Shown here: piece by piece, positions 24,724 through 37,348 of the stretch
Layout of the letters: every line of letters starts with the position of its first letter
How positions within the stretch are numbered: the stretch's first letter is position 1
From: Patiria miniata
Lineage: Eukaryota; Echinodermata; Asteroidea; Valvatida; Asterinidae
DNA length: 64,000 nt
Reading direction: 5' to 3'
Assembly: GCF_015706575.1 (NCBI RefSeq)
Contig: NW_024037069.1
Location: forward strand, 35,361,315-35,425,314
Made by a program: the position numbers and the translations under genes
Notes under the pieces: model-generated
Told to the model about the DNA's origin: nothing
The model's input: the letters and a program-made list of their open reading frames with translations, nothing else
Database searches by the model: none

Positions 24724-25254
24724 CGCAGAACTGCAGATAACAGACTCGTGAATTTCTCCCTCTCTTGTTGGGTGCTGTTGTTTACATGTTTACCTGCATA
24801 CAGATGACACATTTATAGACAAGTCAGTAAACATTGCTAGGATACTGTAAACATCTGGCTCTGGGTAGGTGACGGGGATCAGGTGTCTAACCAATCAAGG
24901 AAAGTAGAAATAAGAGATTAGAAACCTGTGTCCATTAAATCAGAACTCCCAAATCAAAAATAGCTCATTGAAATAATTAGTTGTTTGGACAATTTACCGT
25001 AATACTGACAGGCTTTAAATAACCCATTAGCACTTTATTACATTTCTCTGATGATTTCATAAAACCATACAACACTGGGGCAGTTGTGGCTGTATAGCAG
25101 AAACAGACACGCAGTTTAGGCCTAATGGATTTCTAATGGGTTACAAGAACTACATTTACATGTAATAGGTTAAACCTAATTCACAATACTATGCTCTGCA
25201 CAAGAATGAGAAACTTCATTATATCAAAGTTCATAACCTTAGAGTAGGGATGTC
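24724..25254. promoter_or_regulatory. 5' flank of gene 1, long isoform
   Basis: The only place for the upstream promoter or 5' UTR exon of the long form. No TATA box or other named element recognised. Confidence 0.3.
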
Positions 25255-25693
25255 CATTTTCAAAAAAATAATATTTGATTAGGGAGGAGATCAAAAGGAT
25301 TCTTCCCGTTCCGACGCAAGCGCCCGCGTTCCTCCCGTTCTGAACGGGGATTAACTCAACCCAACAATAGGCCCGTTCTCCCGGGGTAGAACGCCCGGCT
25401 TACCAGGCGCCCAGCGAAGTACCCGAGCTCATTAAAAGTCTCATTGTGTGCGTCCTTTGTCATGTTAATGTTCCGTTCTCCCCCGTGCACGGCCGCCAGC
25501 AACAGCAGAGGTATGTGAAATACGGCGACGTAAACACATGAAAAGAAACAAGTATTAAAGGAAATATGAGGGAAATGGGGCTGTAATATTCATCTCGATG
25601 AAACTCCATTGCCACCACGCAAAACCTTTCCACGGATTCGTTTTCTTTTTTATGAATTAAATTTTAATATGATTGTTGTTGTTTTCATTTACA

Positions 25694-26775
25694 GGGAAGT
25701 GAAAGTAGGATGGTGTAATTCTTCGCGGCGGATGTACGTCGAAACAATATTTTCGATGGCCCAATAATAAAGGCTCAAAAGAATGCAAACAAATGTGAAG
25801 AATTATTAACTTCTTTGTTGGGTAGTCGATAATTTTACTATTGGTGCTATTGGTTTATACCTGCTCATGCGTTTCAAGATTCACACCGAAAAATGGTTTT
25901 AGTTAAGAGACATCCAACGAAAAAATGCCCACCACCAATTCACGATTGTTACAATTGTATATAAATGTAGCCAGCCTCGCTGATCTGACAGTATTGTTGA
26001 TGTACCCTAACGTGGCGCGCCCCCTAACGTGGCGCACTTTGATTTTTCGCCTGTAGCGCCTAGCTAGAGCAAAAGTTTTAACTGAAATTTCACAGAAAGT
26101 GAAATTTCATCAAGTTATAAACACTCCCGTTCATAAATCGCGAATTTATTTACCCGCTACAAAGTTAAAAGAAAAACTTATTTTGGCGTGATTTTCCGAT
26201 TTTATTTTCAAGTGCAAAGTGAACCCTTTGAAAATGCCCCGAAAAATAAGAAAATAATTTTGTGACAAACATCTGGCTGGGTATGTAAGTAGAGATAATA
26301 ATGATTTATCAGAATTTATCAAGTTTTCAGAAATTCTTAAATGTTAATTTGGAATTTCCCGAGATTTATTTAAGTGCGCCACGTTAGGGAACACTCCGCC
26401 AAATTGTACCCAATTTCCGGACGCCACCGTTTTTTAATTTCGGCTTAAATTTTATGAAACCGAAATTGTTCACAGAGGTTAAACAGCAAGCATTAATAAG
26501 GTAAAAGTACCAGTATTTCACTGCATGAATTTGAGGTTTGTCAACAAAGAGGTTTGGCAACACTACACGAGGAAATTTGGGTATGCTTCGAAGTGCGCCA
26601 CGTTAGGGTACACCACCATAGATAACCAGTGGCCAGCTGTGCATGACATAGTTTAGCAGTGCGTCTTTCCTGAGATCAACCACGTGGTGGGGGCATTAAT
26701 TTAGTCCATGGATTTGTTGGCATGGTGGGTCCAGCTGGGGTCGTAGACTCAGGAATATTTCCTTCAGTTTTCAAT
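25694..26775 (+). repeat. direct repeat R1 copy 1, split by a MITE
   Basis: 25694-25993 plus 26619-26775 together match 28468-28925 in the same orientation, including GATGTACGTCGAAACAATAT and GGCCAGCTGTGC. The 625 bp between is an inserted element absent from the other copy. Confidence 0.85.
25994..26618. mobile_element. 625-bp TA-flanked MITE with CCCTAACGTGGCGC ends
   Basis: Terminal inverted repeats contain TGTACCCTAACGTGGCGC. A second internal copy lies close to the left end, and GTGCGCCACGTTAGGG also recurs at about 26372. TA flanks both sides (25992-25993 and 26619-26620). The uninterrupted sister sequence at about 28766-28780 reads GACAGTAGATAACC, the predicted empty site. It is non-coding and inserted after the R1 duplication. 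Confidence 0.9.
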
Positions 26776-27593
26776 TAACTTTAGGGACTAGTAAATCTCA
26801 GCTCCGAAAAAAATCTCAGCTCCGAAAAGCCTTTCCAGAGAATGATTGATAGCCGCATTGTTCAAATTGATACAATGCCACTCTTGTTCGTTACAAAGCA
26901 TGTACATTTGGATTCAGCTGTAGGCCACCGAACTTTAAGGCCTTTGAGAACTTGCCGCCAGTAATTGGAAGATTCTTAGATGAAAAACAGTGATGATAGT
27001 ATCTCAGCCAATGAAATGAGCCGGTTCCCGGCAAATAAATATGCCATTGGTTGCTTTCATCACGGACCGTCTGCTTTCAAGAATATGACTTCCTTCAACG
27101 CGCAACTGGAGCGATTAGCTATCTGAGCCACAGGTGCATGGCTGCATGCCCATCACATTCCAACCTTGTTGCTTAGAAATACTGTCGCTAGGAGGCTCCC
27201 CTGTGATGCCTGGGACTGCCGGTTGCGTAGCCAGAAATCTTGTATGTGACTATTTTGAAACCTTGTATGTGAAAGCGGCAGCTCAGGAATGCTGCCGCTT
27301 TCGGGAAATTTGTGAAAATAGTAAAAATACCAAACAAAAATCGATGGAAAAAGAGATTTTCTGCAAATTAATTCACAGAACGTGATCTTCATTTTCTGTG
27401 TATGTATTTTCCATTGAAATGACGAGATTGCAAAACTCGAACCTGTGGAGAAACATCGCAGCGTGTTTTTGCAGTAGTGCAGAATTTTCGGCCACGTGGG
27501 ATGGGCCGTTCACAGTGCAGCAATCACTGACACTGCGCCGTGTGTACGGCGCGATGTAGGGCCGACCAGACTGAATGTTTGCGGCGCTTGTTA

Positions 27594-27910
27594 AGTTCAA
27601 AATTTTTCGGGGCCCTCTATGCGGGCTCCGAACCCACGCCGTGGCTTCGCAGGTTGCTGTATCACAACAAAAATTCCCCCACAGGTTTGAAAAAATCCTG
27701 GGGAGAACAGCATGGTTCTCAACTTTGAGTACAGAAGAAACTTTATTAGAACAAGAGTACATTTTAACAAATGAAGGAAAATTCTTCTTAAAATTAAAAC
27801 AAATTCTGCTTCAAAATTTCAGAGGAAGTGCCCAGTAATCGCCTCAGATTGCACCACAGAGCATCTAAAATCAGACATTTTCCGGGGCCCTTAAGCGGGC
27901 CCCGAACCCC
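27594..27910. mobile_element. two fragments of the hAT-like family H2
   Basis: TTTCGGGGCCC..GCGGGCTCCGAACCC at about 27600-27640 and CCGGGGCCCTTAAGCGGGCC at about 27885-27905 match the interior of the better preserved element at 54454-54774. Both are degenerate pieces with no intact ends. Confidence 0.6.
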
Positions 27911-28467
27911 ACGCCTATCGCCACCCCGCTGCTGTATGCCAATCATAGATTATCAGTTTGGAAACTGCATCTGCTATAGCTATTTGCATAAAATTTAAAT
28001 ATGCATAAGGCACTTCAAAAACCCGTAGTTCAATGATAAATCCATTAGCTGTCTTAGAATTTGTTTTTGGAGAATTCGTTTGCTGAGAAAAAGTTATTGG
28101 ACATGTTGGAAATTGTTTTAAACCTTTGTTCCAAGCTTGTTGGTAAAAGGAAATTGTATTCTTGAATTTTATATCTTCAACGCTGTGATTAGAAAGTCCA
28201 CTGTTTTTGATAAGTCAAGAAGCCTTCACAAAAATTTTAACTTTGATTCCTTTGCAAAGTTAAGGGTCGGAGAGTCGCCTCTGTGCTGACGCCACCCGTC
28301 GTGTTTAGGGTTCACGACTTAATACGTCCCCCGCAATCAAGGAATCACTCCCTTTATTCCCGTATATATCTCTTAAAACTACTCACGAAATGTATTTTTT
28401 AAAGAAAGGAGAAGACCCCACATAGTCTTCTCAATTTGTGGAACATTTGAAGAAGTTTTTTTCAGTT

Positions 28468-28925
28468 ACAGGGAAGGTAAAGTCGTACGGTATAATTTCT
28501 TCACGGGGATGTACGTCGAAACAATATTTTAGATGGCCCAATAATAAGGCTCAAAAGAATGCAAACAAATGTGAAGTATTATTAACTTCTTTGTTGGGTA
28601 GTTGATAATGTTACTGTTGGGGCTATTGGTATACCTGCTCATGCTTTTCAATATCCTCACCGAAAAAATGGTTTTGGTTATGAGACATCCAACGAAAAAA
28701 AAATGCCAACTACCGATTCACGATTGTTACAATTGTATATAAATGTAGCCAGCCGCGCTGATCTGACAGTAGATAACCAGTGGCCAGCTGTGCCTGACTT
28801 AGTTTAGCAGTGAGTCTTTCCTGAGATCAACCACGTGGTGGCCCCGGGACATTATTTAGTCCATGGGTTGGTTGGCGGGTCCAGCTGGGATCGTTTATTC
28901 AGGAATATTTCCTTCAGTCACTCCA
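28468..28925 (+). repeat. direct repeat R1 copy 2 (empty-site copy)
   Basis: About 455 bp matching the split copy at 25694-26775 but without the 625-bp insertion. Its upstream flank (CTTCTCAATTTGTGGAACATTT) has a relative at about 29022-29050, which suggests further duplication within the composite element. Confidence 0.8.
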
Positions 28926-30095
28926 TCAGACGTCACTGTTGTAAAATGTTGCACATTTCCCTTCAAATACACAAAACTATCAAACATGTACATGTACAAT
29001 GTAACTCTAATTTCCGAAACGTCTTCTCGATTTGTTGAGCATTTTAACAAGTTAAATCACTATCAATCTTTCAACTATACATCGCCTGCAAGAGATGAGA
29101 AAACAACAAACATTATTTTATCACAACATTTCCAAAGTCTCCTTGTAAATTTCAGTGTGGCCGATGTTTCTTCGGATATTATTTGAGCAGTTGCCATTAT
29201 CCACCGTCGTCACCGCACAGGTCTATTGTACTACCGTGCTGTGGGCACCCAGCGTGACCATTTCATTGTGCTATTGTTAGGCAATTTCGAGCGTGATCCC
29301 GCGGTCGGAACGGGGCCCGGGCGAACGCAGGCGCCCGGGGGGATTAGGAACAATAGGCCCGTTCCTCCCGTGCGCTCGCGTCAGAACGGGAAAAATCCTT
29401 TTGATCTCCTCCCTTACTCGAAATTGCGTTTGACCAAATATTCGGTTCTTCGAAACTGCCAGCTGCAACTGCGTGCTGCGGCGGTTAAAAGTTAAATGAA
29501 GAGTGTGGCAGTTAAAATTTGCGTGCGGCAGTCGATATGGGGGTGCTGGAGTGTTTTGCAGTAAGTATTTCATAACTGTAAAGGGCTTTAACCTGCTAAA
29601 AAAGGATGTGAACAATGAACCGTTGTCGACAGAAAAATTACCACTGACAAAAAAGTGGCACCTGACAACAAAGCACCGCAACATTACGATACAATAAGAT
29701 CGCAGCTGTGTGTATGTGCTAAGTTTTTTGGTTTTCGAATATTCAAACCGGCAAAAAGATATTTGAATATTCGGTTGATGATCGAATATTTGAACATTCA
29801 GTATTCGGGACGGCTCTACCTTAGATCAAGTACTTGCTGGTACACAAGCTATCCACTTTCTACCTGACTGATTGACTCACTGGCTGACGTAAATACATGT
29901 ACATAATTTTTAAAGAATCAAATTTCCCTGCAAAAGTCTTTAAATTGGACAATAACCCCTGAACACAAATACTTGGAAATTGAAATGAATTGGTGTGAAC
30001 GTTGGGATTGAGTTTTGATACAGAAAACGAAAGTGCCGTGGTTACTTCGAGAAAAAGGTTTGACATTATGTACTCCTTAGACATTGTCATAGACT

Positions 30096-30278
30096 AATGG
30101 ACCGATCCAGTAAGCCCCTCCCACTGCGCACGTGGGCAAATTAACACGTGCTCCTCTCCAATGCCACACTGCATTTTCCTGCCGCGCGCATCATACGCGC
30201 GTGCACGCATGTCGGACGTAAATCACGGCTGTGATTGGTCAGAATACCATGGGGCGGTGCTTACTGGATCGGTCCATT
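30096..30278. mobile_element. 183-bp MITE with AATGGACCGATCCAGTAAGC ends
   Basis: The first 20 bp are exactly inverted at the right end (GCTTACTGGATCGGTCCATT). The interior is GC-rich with CACGTG and GCGCGC stretches. Target duplication unclear. Confidence 0.85.
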
Positions 30279-30339
30279 GACCAACTGTTACTTATGATCC
30301 AGGCAGTACTAGACAGACCTTCTTGATGAGAAAGCCATA

Positions 30340-30590
30340 TTTGATGGTGTTCCCTGAATGTACTTGTTGAATGGGATGGTGCCTCACTTTCAATTTTTTG
30401 TTTAAGTGTGGCTTAAAACATTAGGGTATGTTTAATCACAATTTCTAATTATTCATTAGAGCAGACCGGTAGCCCCCTTATTAGTTTGTAATGAACTTTA
30501 TGTCATTTCTATTCGCAAGTTCCAAAAATGAAGATTTTACCCCGCTTTCAAATTTATTAGGGCTGACTCATGAATAAAGCCTGTAGGATT
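30340..30590 (+). repeat. dispersed repeat R2, copy 1
   Basis: Shares long stretches with 62685-62975 in the same orientation, including TTGAATGGGATGGTGCC, GTGGCTTAAAACATTAG and TCTATTCGCAAGTTCCA. Class unknown; no terminal repeats or coding frame seen. Confidence 0.75.
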
Positions 30591-33133
30591 ATCCCATAAA
30601 TGCCAATGAATTGGCTACATCCAGCCCACTGTGTAGATATGCATGAAAGACTTCCAGCGAATACCATGTTCTGATTAAATTTCACAGAATTTCTTGCGTT
30701 CTGAGACCAGCTTTATTACAGTAGGCTTTTTGCCTAAGTTATCAAAATCTGTTCAGTACAAACTATGCAAATTAAAAAATATTTGGCCACATGTTGCTTT
30801 CGTTGCCTGTTGATGCCCCATCCTTGGCATTTCACTGCACTGTTAGTGTCCAATCAAAGGTAATCATGCACGCAGCAATTACTGTTAATGTAATATTTTA
30901 CCGAGTATTTGCTTTAGCGTGTTACTCTTTGACAGAGTGCATACACTCTGTTGTACCTACGGTAGATTAGAATTGATGAAAACAAATATTTAACCATTAC
31001 AGCCAGCTGTGGTAATCACGTCATTGACTCAACAGTTTGGATTTAATCTTGGTTTTGGCAGCTGTGAGTCACGAGTTTAATAGCATTTGCACCAATGTAC
31101 TGCGGCCTGCGGGTATAATGACAACAACATTGCTATTGCTAGCCGGGCTGTGCATTTTTTGAATAATTTAGTATTCGATTATTCCAACTTGGGCGTGATC
31201 GAATGGAATATTCAATTTTGAAATACACTAATGTAGTAAAGCATGCGGCAGCTTAAACAGGGCGCTGATCAGGATTTGTGTGTGTGCCTGCAATTGTCAA
31301 AAATTGACAAAGAGCATAAAGAACAGGTAGTAGAATGACTGATCTATACCCTACTGCCCTGAATCCTTCAAAATCCTCTTTGCCAAAGTGGAGGAATTTG
31401 GAGGATTGAGGTTACAACTTACATGGCAAAACTGCGTTACTGATTTTGTAGGATGCACTTTGTCAAGGTCTTGGGCCGGACCTTGAGTTGTTTTTTGCTC
31501 AGCCATGCATAAATATAGGCCTGGATTATGCTTGAAATCCTTCGTACTGCTCCAGGATGTCACTGGCCAAGCCTCAACATATTGACAGTCACTGCTGCAG
31601 AAATTTGCAGGATTCCAGCAGTGGTCACAAATCATGCATGAAAGTGGTTTTCAACAAAACTGTGACATTTGACAAACAATAAAACCACACAAAAATAGCA
31701 TAACAATTTGACAATTAAAAAAAAAACTTCAAAAGAATTTAAATTAAACTGCTAGCACATACCAAATTTCCACTGAAAATGAGATATTTGAATTATGCAC
31801 TCTACTAGAATTTCTCATTCCTTAACATTTATTGCCATTTTTTTTCTTTCTAACAACAAGAATTGGCGTTGAATTTGATCCATAAACAAAAAAGCAATAC
31901 ACCTAAATTATACATGTAGGCCTACTAATCGTAAAAATCACATTTAATCAAAACACTGTTATCACTGAATATGCTTTTTGTTCACGTTACACAAGACCCA
32001 ATCTTGATATCTACAGTCCTAATGGATTTATTATCTGATTGATATTATCAATCAAGTGACTGAAGTGAAACAAATCCAATAACTGCAAGAAAAGGGTAAA
32101 TAAAAAGAATATGTATCCTATTATTAGACACACATGTACAGGAATGTGTTTCAATTTGATCTCATTTACAAAAATAGTTGTACGTCCCCATCATTTTAAT
32201 CCTTCCTTCTATTTCAAGAAAATTAAACAAGGTTTTTTTTTATTGTTAGACACACACGGACAGGAAGATGTACAATGTCCATTACACACATTTCCAAATA
32301 TATCGTAGTTAGTAATATAGCCAGGTATGTGTGACTGTATATTTTAACCCTTCATTTCTATTTCAAGACAATTAAACAATCGTTCATTTTGCAGTTTTCA
32401 GCAATTAATTATTTTTAGGCACGGGACTTTTCAAATGTCAGAGACCAGCTTTTATTTAAGGAATCTAATGTATTGCACCATGAACAAGCTAGATCAGATC
32501 TCGGAAACTGCGGGCCAATGAATTTGTGTTCATCTTTTCATTTGTGTAGGTCAGATGAAGAGGTCACAATGGACATTTTTTAATGTTTGACCAAGGCATG
32601 CAAGTCCAAAATGTTGACAGCGCAACTTTTGTCATTTGTCTCTATTTAATAATAAGTATGTTCAGCTGTTGTAACCTTCTTTAAATTAAAGAATGGAAGG
32701 ACATTTTTATGATGAAAAATTGAAACTTGTTAAAAATTGTTACAACATTTTAATTTCTACATTGTGAACAGTTTTCTGGTCGAAAGACAATCTACAATTT
32801 CCAGACATTTATCTTATGTTTATATTTATTTTGACAAATCTAACAGTGCAAGCACTAGAACAGGATGGAGAAGACTTGGCAAAAGATGTGGAAGGAAATT
32901 ACAGTTTTAATGGTGGGAGGAAAACACCAGGCAGGATGATATTTTAAGGAAAACCCACGGAATCAGGGAGGGACTGAAAACCAATTACACATATTGGTCC
33001 AGGTGAGATTCGAACCCAGGTCACAGCGGTGGAAGGCGAGGAAAGTACCACTAAACCAACCTGATCCCCCAAATTGAAAAGACACTTCTCTAAAATGGAA
33101 ATTAATGGCCCAATTAGCCTCTGTACTGATGAC

Positions 33134-33231
33134 GTCACACTTTGTTTACGTGTGTGCTTTCCTATGGTGCTCAGTGGACCGTGGGCCCCCACTGGCTCCA
33201 TAGGAAAGTGCACACGTAAACAAAGTGTGAC
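33134..33231. mobile_element. 98-bp MITE (family H3, copy 1)
   Basis: Perfect 21-bp inverted ends (GTCACACTTTGTTTACGTGT..), extended by GCTTTCCTATGG / CCATAGGAAAG. Same family as 38565-38647. Confidence 0.8.
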
Positions 33232-35902
33232 TTTATTAGTACTTACCACTTACCAATGCAACCCCTTGCATGCTGGCACCAATCTTGTCAACTGCACTGG
33301 GATGTGTGGACTTGTGTGATGAGTTCAATTCTGGCTTCTGCAAAAACAAATGTCTTTTTAGTCAAAAGTATTAAAAAGTATGAAATGTTGACAACACGCT
33401 GATACCGGTATGTACGTATGATAAAACTACACTGTACATTACACCTGATGCCTCTAGGTACAGTTTTAATGTTTGTTGACTGTTCTCTAAATCTTCCCCT
33501 CAAAAATGTAATCTTTGAAATCTGAGTACCCAGAAAAATGGTCGTTTTCAATCAACCCTGTCCACGAATGCAGCGCTGACGTCTGTACAGAGGGTGTAAC
33601 AAACAGAAACACGTGTGGAGAATGGAATTGCAAAAACTCCCAAACCACAAACTGAATCCTCAGTGTATTGTTGTGGTGTTTTCACACTAACACAATAACT
33701 GACCTGTTGCAAATTCTCGTTTCTTTTATCAGCCATAAAATACAGGGCACAAACACATGTAGGGTACGTCACCTTTGATACAGTTCAATAGGTCTATTCA
33801 ACACCCGTTTTTTGGTGCACTTCCAACCTATTACGACTGGCCCTATATTTTTTCGGCTGTAACTTTCTTGTTGAACTTTGGTTGATGGAATACATTAAAT
33901 ATCCTCTTCAAATATTTGGAGAAAATTGATAAACTATTGGTAGTTCGAATCACAGAACCTGGAATAAAATATAGATTATAGAACTCTGTTTTTGCAGTTG
34001 ACCTCACCTGACAATCCATTTTTTTATTAAAATTTTCCATTTTACCCTTTGATATCCACTGAATCACTCAAACAGCGCACAATGCTTTGTAAAAACTGTC
34101 TTTGAAATTCAAATCCATACCAGAACTTTTGGGGGCATGTGAAAAGGTTTTCTGAGTGAAGTTTACACAGCATGTGTATATAGCACAACTTAAAATTATC
34201 AGAACTTTTTGCTTTAAATAGGGAAAACGAGGGTTTTTTTTACTTTTCACAATATCCATAAATGTTGCTCATGATAATAGGGAAGCATATATTTTGTTGC
34301 TTTCTCATTTGTACATTTTGGTGACAGAGCCATATTGCACACCAGATGCTAAATACAAACATTAGATATGACAATAAACCTACACCATAAGCATGACCTT
34401 GCGCATATTTTAATTGAATGAATTTGTGACTCATGAATACATCATGAATAGTGAGACTCTAACAGCTGGTAATTAGAAATGAAAAACACAATTTTGACCC
34501 ATGTTTTTATCACATTACAAAAAATCATAAATGTGTGTTTTTTTATTTGTTCATCAGTTGTTTTTATTTTTACTTTCCACTTTAAATCCTCTGTGTTGAA
34601 TTTGTCTTTTTTTTTACCTTCTAGATTTTTTTTAACTTTCTAGATTGTAGCTAAAGAAAACTGTGGCAAACAGGCACTTTGACCAGAGTTTCATCACAAA
34701 ATGTTTTCTGTAAACTACAATATTTTGTGTGAAAAAGTTCCTTGAATGGCAAAAGTCATTTTTCCCAAAAGACAATGTTACAAAGTTAATGTCCATACAA
34801 TAAAAGAGGTTTAAGTTGCATTTCCTGTGTTCTTAATTTTTTTTTCTGTTAAATTTTCCACTTGGCCTATTATTAATACTCCAACCCAAAAACCCCCTTT
34901 CTTTCCTTTTGTTGGATGTCTGCAACCCATTTAAGCAAGCTTTTGTTTTGGGCACCAAATAGATCCGCTGTACGGGCAGACTGAATCCCAGTCCATAGGC
35001 TTTCTCCCGAGAACGGAATACTGTCTGGCAGCCAATTGTTCAAAATTGTAAAGATATAATTCCATAACCAAACATGGGCCAATTCTATATCTCATTCAAA
35101 AGTGAATAATTTTCTTTGCAACATTAACAGCAATTTTGGGCAAGTAATACAATAAAAATAGGTTTTCGAAAAAAAAAAGTGGGGATGAGAAACCTTATAT
35201 TTTTTTATTTGGCCTTAGAAAAGGAATACATTTTTCTGGCTGAAACCTGACAATAGCACGAGGAATGCAAGAAAGAATGATGCATCTTGACGCCACTTTT
35301 TTCATCATATATTATCTCAGTTGCAGACATGTTGAAAATACATGAATCTTGGACTGTTATTTGTTAGAAAATACTTTGAAAATGCACTCGACTCTCCATA
35401 CTCCCATAGACTTTGTACACAACCAAAGAAGTGGCGTCTGAAACTACATTCTTTCCCTGCATTCTCTCCAAGCTGCAGCAGCGAATACTTACATGAACAT
35501 GGACTATGTGATATGGCACTGCGCTCTGTTGCTGTCATGGCTGTAGTGACAGTGTTTTGCAAGTTGTACGTGGTAATATCTTTTCACGAAATTGGTTCAA
35601 TTATCGTTCACCAGTCTAATTTCTCTCCGTTAACTTTAAGCCTTATTCGCATCGTTCTCAAAACAAAACCGCAGAAAACATTCCAAGTATTTGCGATAGC
35701 CATGCACGCTCTATTTCACGCATTTATGGTGACTCCATGGGTGATGGAATGTGCTAATTAAACAAAACATTGCACAAAATTGAGAGAATGCGTCAGAAAA
35801 TACGTTCAGTCGATATGGTCATGGAAACCAACCTCACTTTATGTGTTTTTGGTGAAAGTTCAACCTCAGTCCAAGGTCCCTGACTAATTACAAATAGTGA
35901 TA
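33232..35902. other. intergenic spacer upstream of gene 2
   Basis: AT-rich, with several T-runs. An open frame at 35342-35761 (+) has no recognised homology or splice support. No element or RNA gene identified. Confidence 0.35.
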
Positions 35903-35916
35903 GCGCCCTCTCGAGC
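35903..35916 (-). promoter_or_regulatory. CTCF-like motif
   Basis: GCGCCCTCTCGAGC is the complement of a 12-of-14 match to the CTCF core. It lies about 100 bases upstream of the candidate first exon of gene 2. Motif only. Confidence 0.3.
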
Positions 35917-35939
35917 TCAGTTACGCGGGAAATTGCTAT

Positions 35940-36015
35940 TTTGTTATTGTACACAAACTGGTGTGGGTGGGATGATTGCTTGTCTGTGTGTTTATCTCTG
36001 AGAAGAGAAACTCCC
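35940..36015 (+). promoter_or_regulatory. candidate non-coding first exon of gene 2
   Basis: The strong donor CTCCC|gtaagtta at 36016 lies downstream of a less AT-rich stretch. The first acceptor upstream of the gene 2 ATG (TATTTTTACAG, ending at 37283) would pair with it. The start is a guess. If right, the intron 36016-37283 contains two transposon remnants. Confidence 0.35.
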
Positions 36016-36180
36016 GTAAGTTAATAAGGATTTAAAAGAAACGGTCGAAATTTCAGGGTATTACCATGTCAGTGATATCGTTCGATCGGCCTAAAATTTA
36101 ATTCGATCGTAAAAACAGTCTAGTCTCTGCTGATTCTGATGACGTGAAGATGAGTTGACTAGATGGAGCTAGGCAGAACA

Positions 36181-36647
36181 TAGCCCCATAAATGTGGCCT
36201 ATTTACTGGACTGCCTCCGTAAACATAGGCCACACATCCACATGTACAAAAATCGTGTCGACGGAGCCAAATTTTGATTTTCACATTTAGGCTTAGTTTG
36301 TAGGTTTTTTTTGCTTTAGAAGCATACTCACCCTCTTTATAGGCTAATCAGAAAGTGCTGCCTTTTTCAGATGTATATTTTTCGTGAAATTTCCAGATTC
36401 ATTTTTACACGTTTGCGTATCAAAATTTCAACATGAAATTTCACAAAAATTAGACATCTGAAAAAGGCAGCACTTTCTGATTAGCCTGTAAAGAGGGTGA
36501 GTATGCTTCTAAAGCAAAAAAACCCTACAAACTAAGCCTAAATGTGAAAATCAAAATTTGGCTCCGTCGACACGATTTTTGTACATGTGGATGTGTGGCC
36601 TATGTTTACGGAGGCAGTCCAGTAAATAGGCCACATTTATGGGGCTA
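36181..36647. mobile_element. 467-bp foldback MITE with 9-bp target duplication (MULE-like)
   Basis: Arms of more than 200 bp are near-perfect inverted repeats, starting TAGCCCCATAAATG and ending CATTTATGGGGCTA. GGCAGAACA occurs directly outside both ends (36172-36180 and 36648-36656), a clean 9-bp target duplication. That length fits Mutator-like elements (family assignment is inference). It is non-coding. The near identity of the arms suggests it is young. Confidence 0.9.
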
Positions 36648-36664
36648 GGCAGAACACAATTTTT

Positions 36665-36948
36665 AATTTTTTTGGGGGGGGGGGGGGGGGGGGGCCGGGG
36701 GGGGGGCGAGGGGGGGCAAAAATAGTAAGGCGTGGGGTTCAGATGCTCTATGGTGTGATCTGATGAGGCGATTTCTGATCACTTTGACCATTGTTTTTAG
36801 GAAAAGATGGTGGTGTACCCAGTGTCTGTCTTTATTTTATTGCGACGTACGTACGTCACTTATTACTTTTAAAAAAATATGGATTCGTTTTTTTTTTGTG
36901 GGGGGGGGGGGCATGGCCCCTGTTGGCCCCCTGGATCCGCCCTTGGTT
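36665..36948 (-). mobile_element. damaged copy of hAT-like family H2 with long G-runs
   Basis: It ends GGATCCGCCCTTG, the terminal sequence of the element at 54454. It contains AAGATGGTGGTGTACCCA, TTATTGCGACGT and a GTGGGGGGGGGGGCATGGCCCC block in inverted orientation to that element. The left end is lost in a G-run at 36667-36715. Confidence 0.7.
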
Positions 36949-37348
36949 TAGTTCAGTATTTAACACCCATCTGCCTTCTTCTAGTTCTAGTTTTAGAACG
37001 AAGTATTTATTTAAATTCTTTATAGATGAGCCTACCTATTAATTTGTAAACAAATCGACAGACAGGATATCCAATTGTGTGGATGCACTGTCAATTATCC
37101 AAGTAGAAGATGGTCACAAAAATTAACACCTAAATGCACAAGCTGAAAGAATTAGAATAACTTGATCATGTTCATACTATTTTTTGTAAATTGTTATACA
37201 TTTAGGCCTAAAAATGGAGCATCAAATGCAAGAGAAAAAAATCATAGTAAAGATGAGAGTTTAAAATTGATCTATTTTTACAGGTAAACCTAGCTGCTAG
37301 ACACCTGGGTGTGGTGGACATTCCTAGTGATTTTTTTTTTCTCGCAAA

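Larger units (their letters stand above)
25282..29414. mobile_element. 4.1 kb composite element bounded by GC-rich inverted repeats
   Basis: The left end (about 25282-25405; GGGAGGAGATCAAAAGGATT..CCCGTTC) is repeated in inverted orientation at about 29300-29414. Both ends also carry the CAATAGGCCCGTTC block in direct orientation, so each end is itself partly palindromic. The inside contains a direct repeat pair and an inserted MITE. No transposase frame is visible. Target duplication not found; outer limits approximate. Confidence 0.6.
29415..33117. other. intergenic region with repeats
   Basis: No gene recognised. It contains TTCGAATATTCG-like AT-rich palindromes (about 29735-29800 and 31160-31220), a MITE at 30096 and a dispersed repeat at 30340. 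The remainder is unique AT-rich sequence. Confidence 0.4.

Noticed and set aside
25694-28925. Pair of 455-bp direct repeats as long terminal repeats of a retroelement.
   Set aside because: No TG..CA ends, primer site, coding remnant or target duplication seen; a local duplication within a DNA-type element explains it.
35342-35761. 139-codon ORF upstream of gene 2.
   Set aside because: No homology or splice support; overlapping ORF on the opposite strand is equally open.
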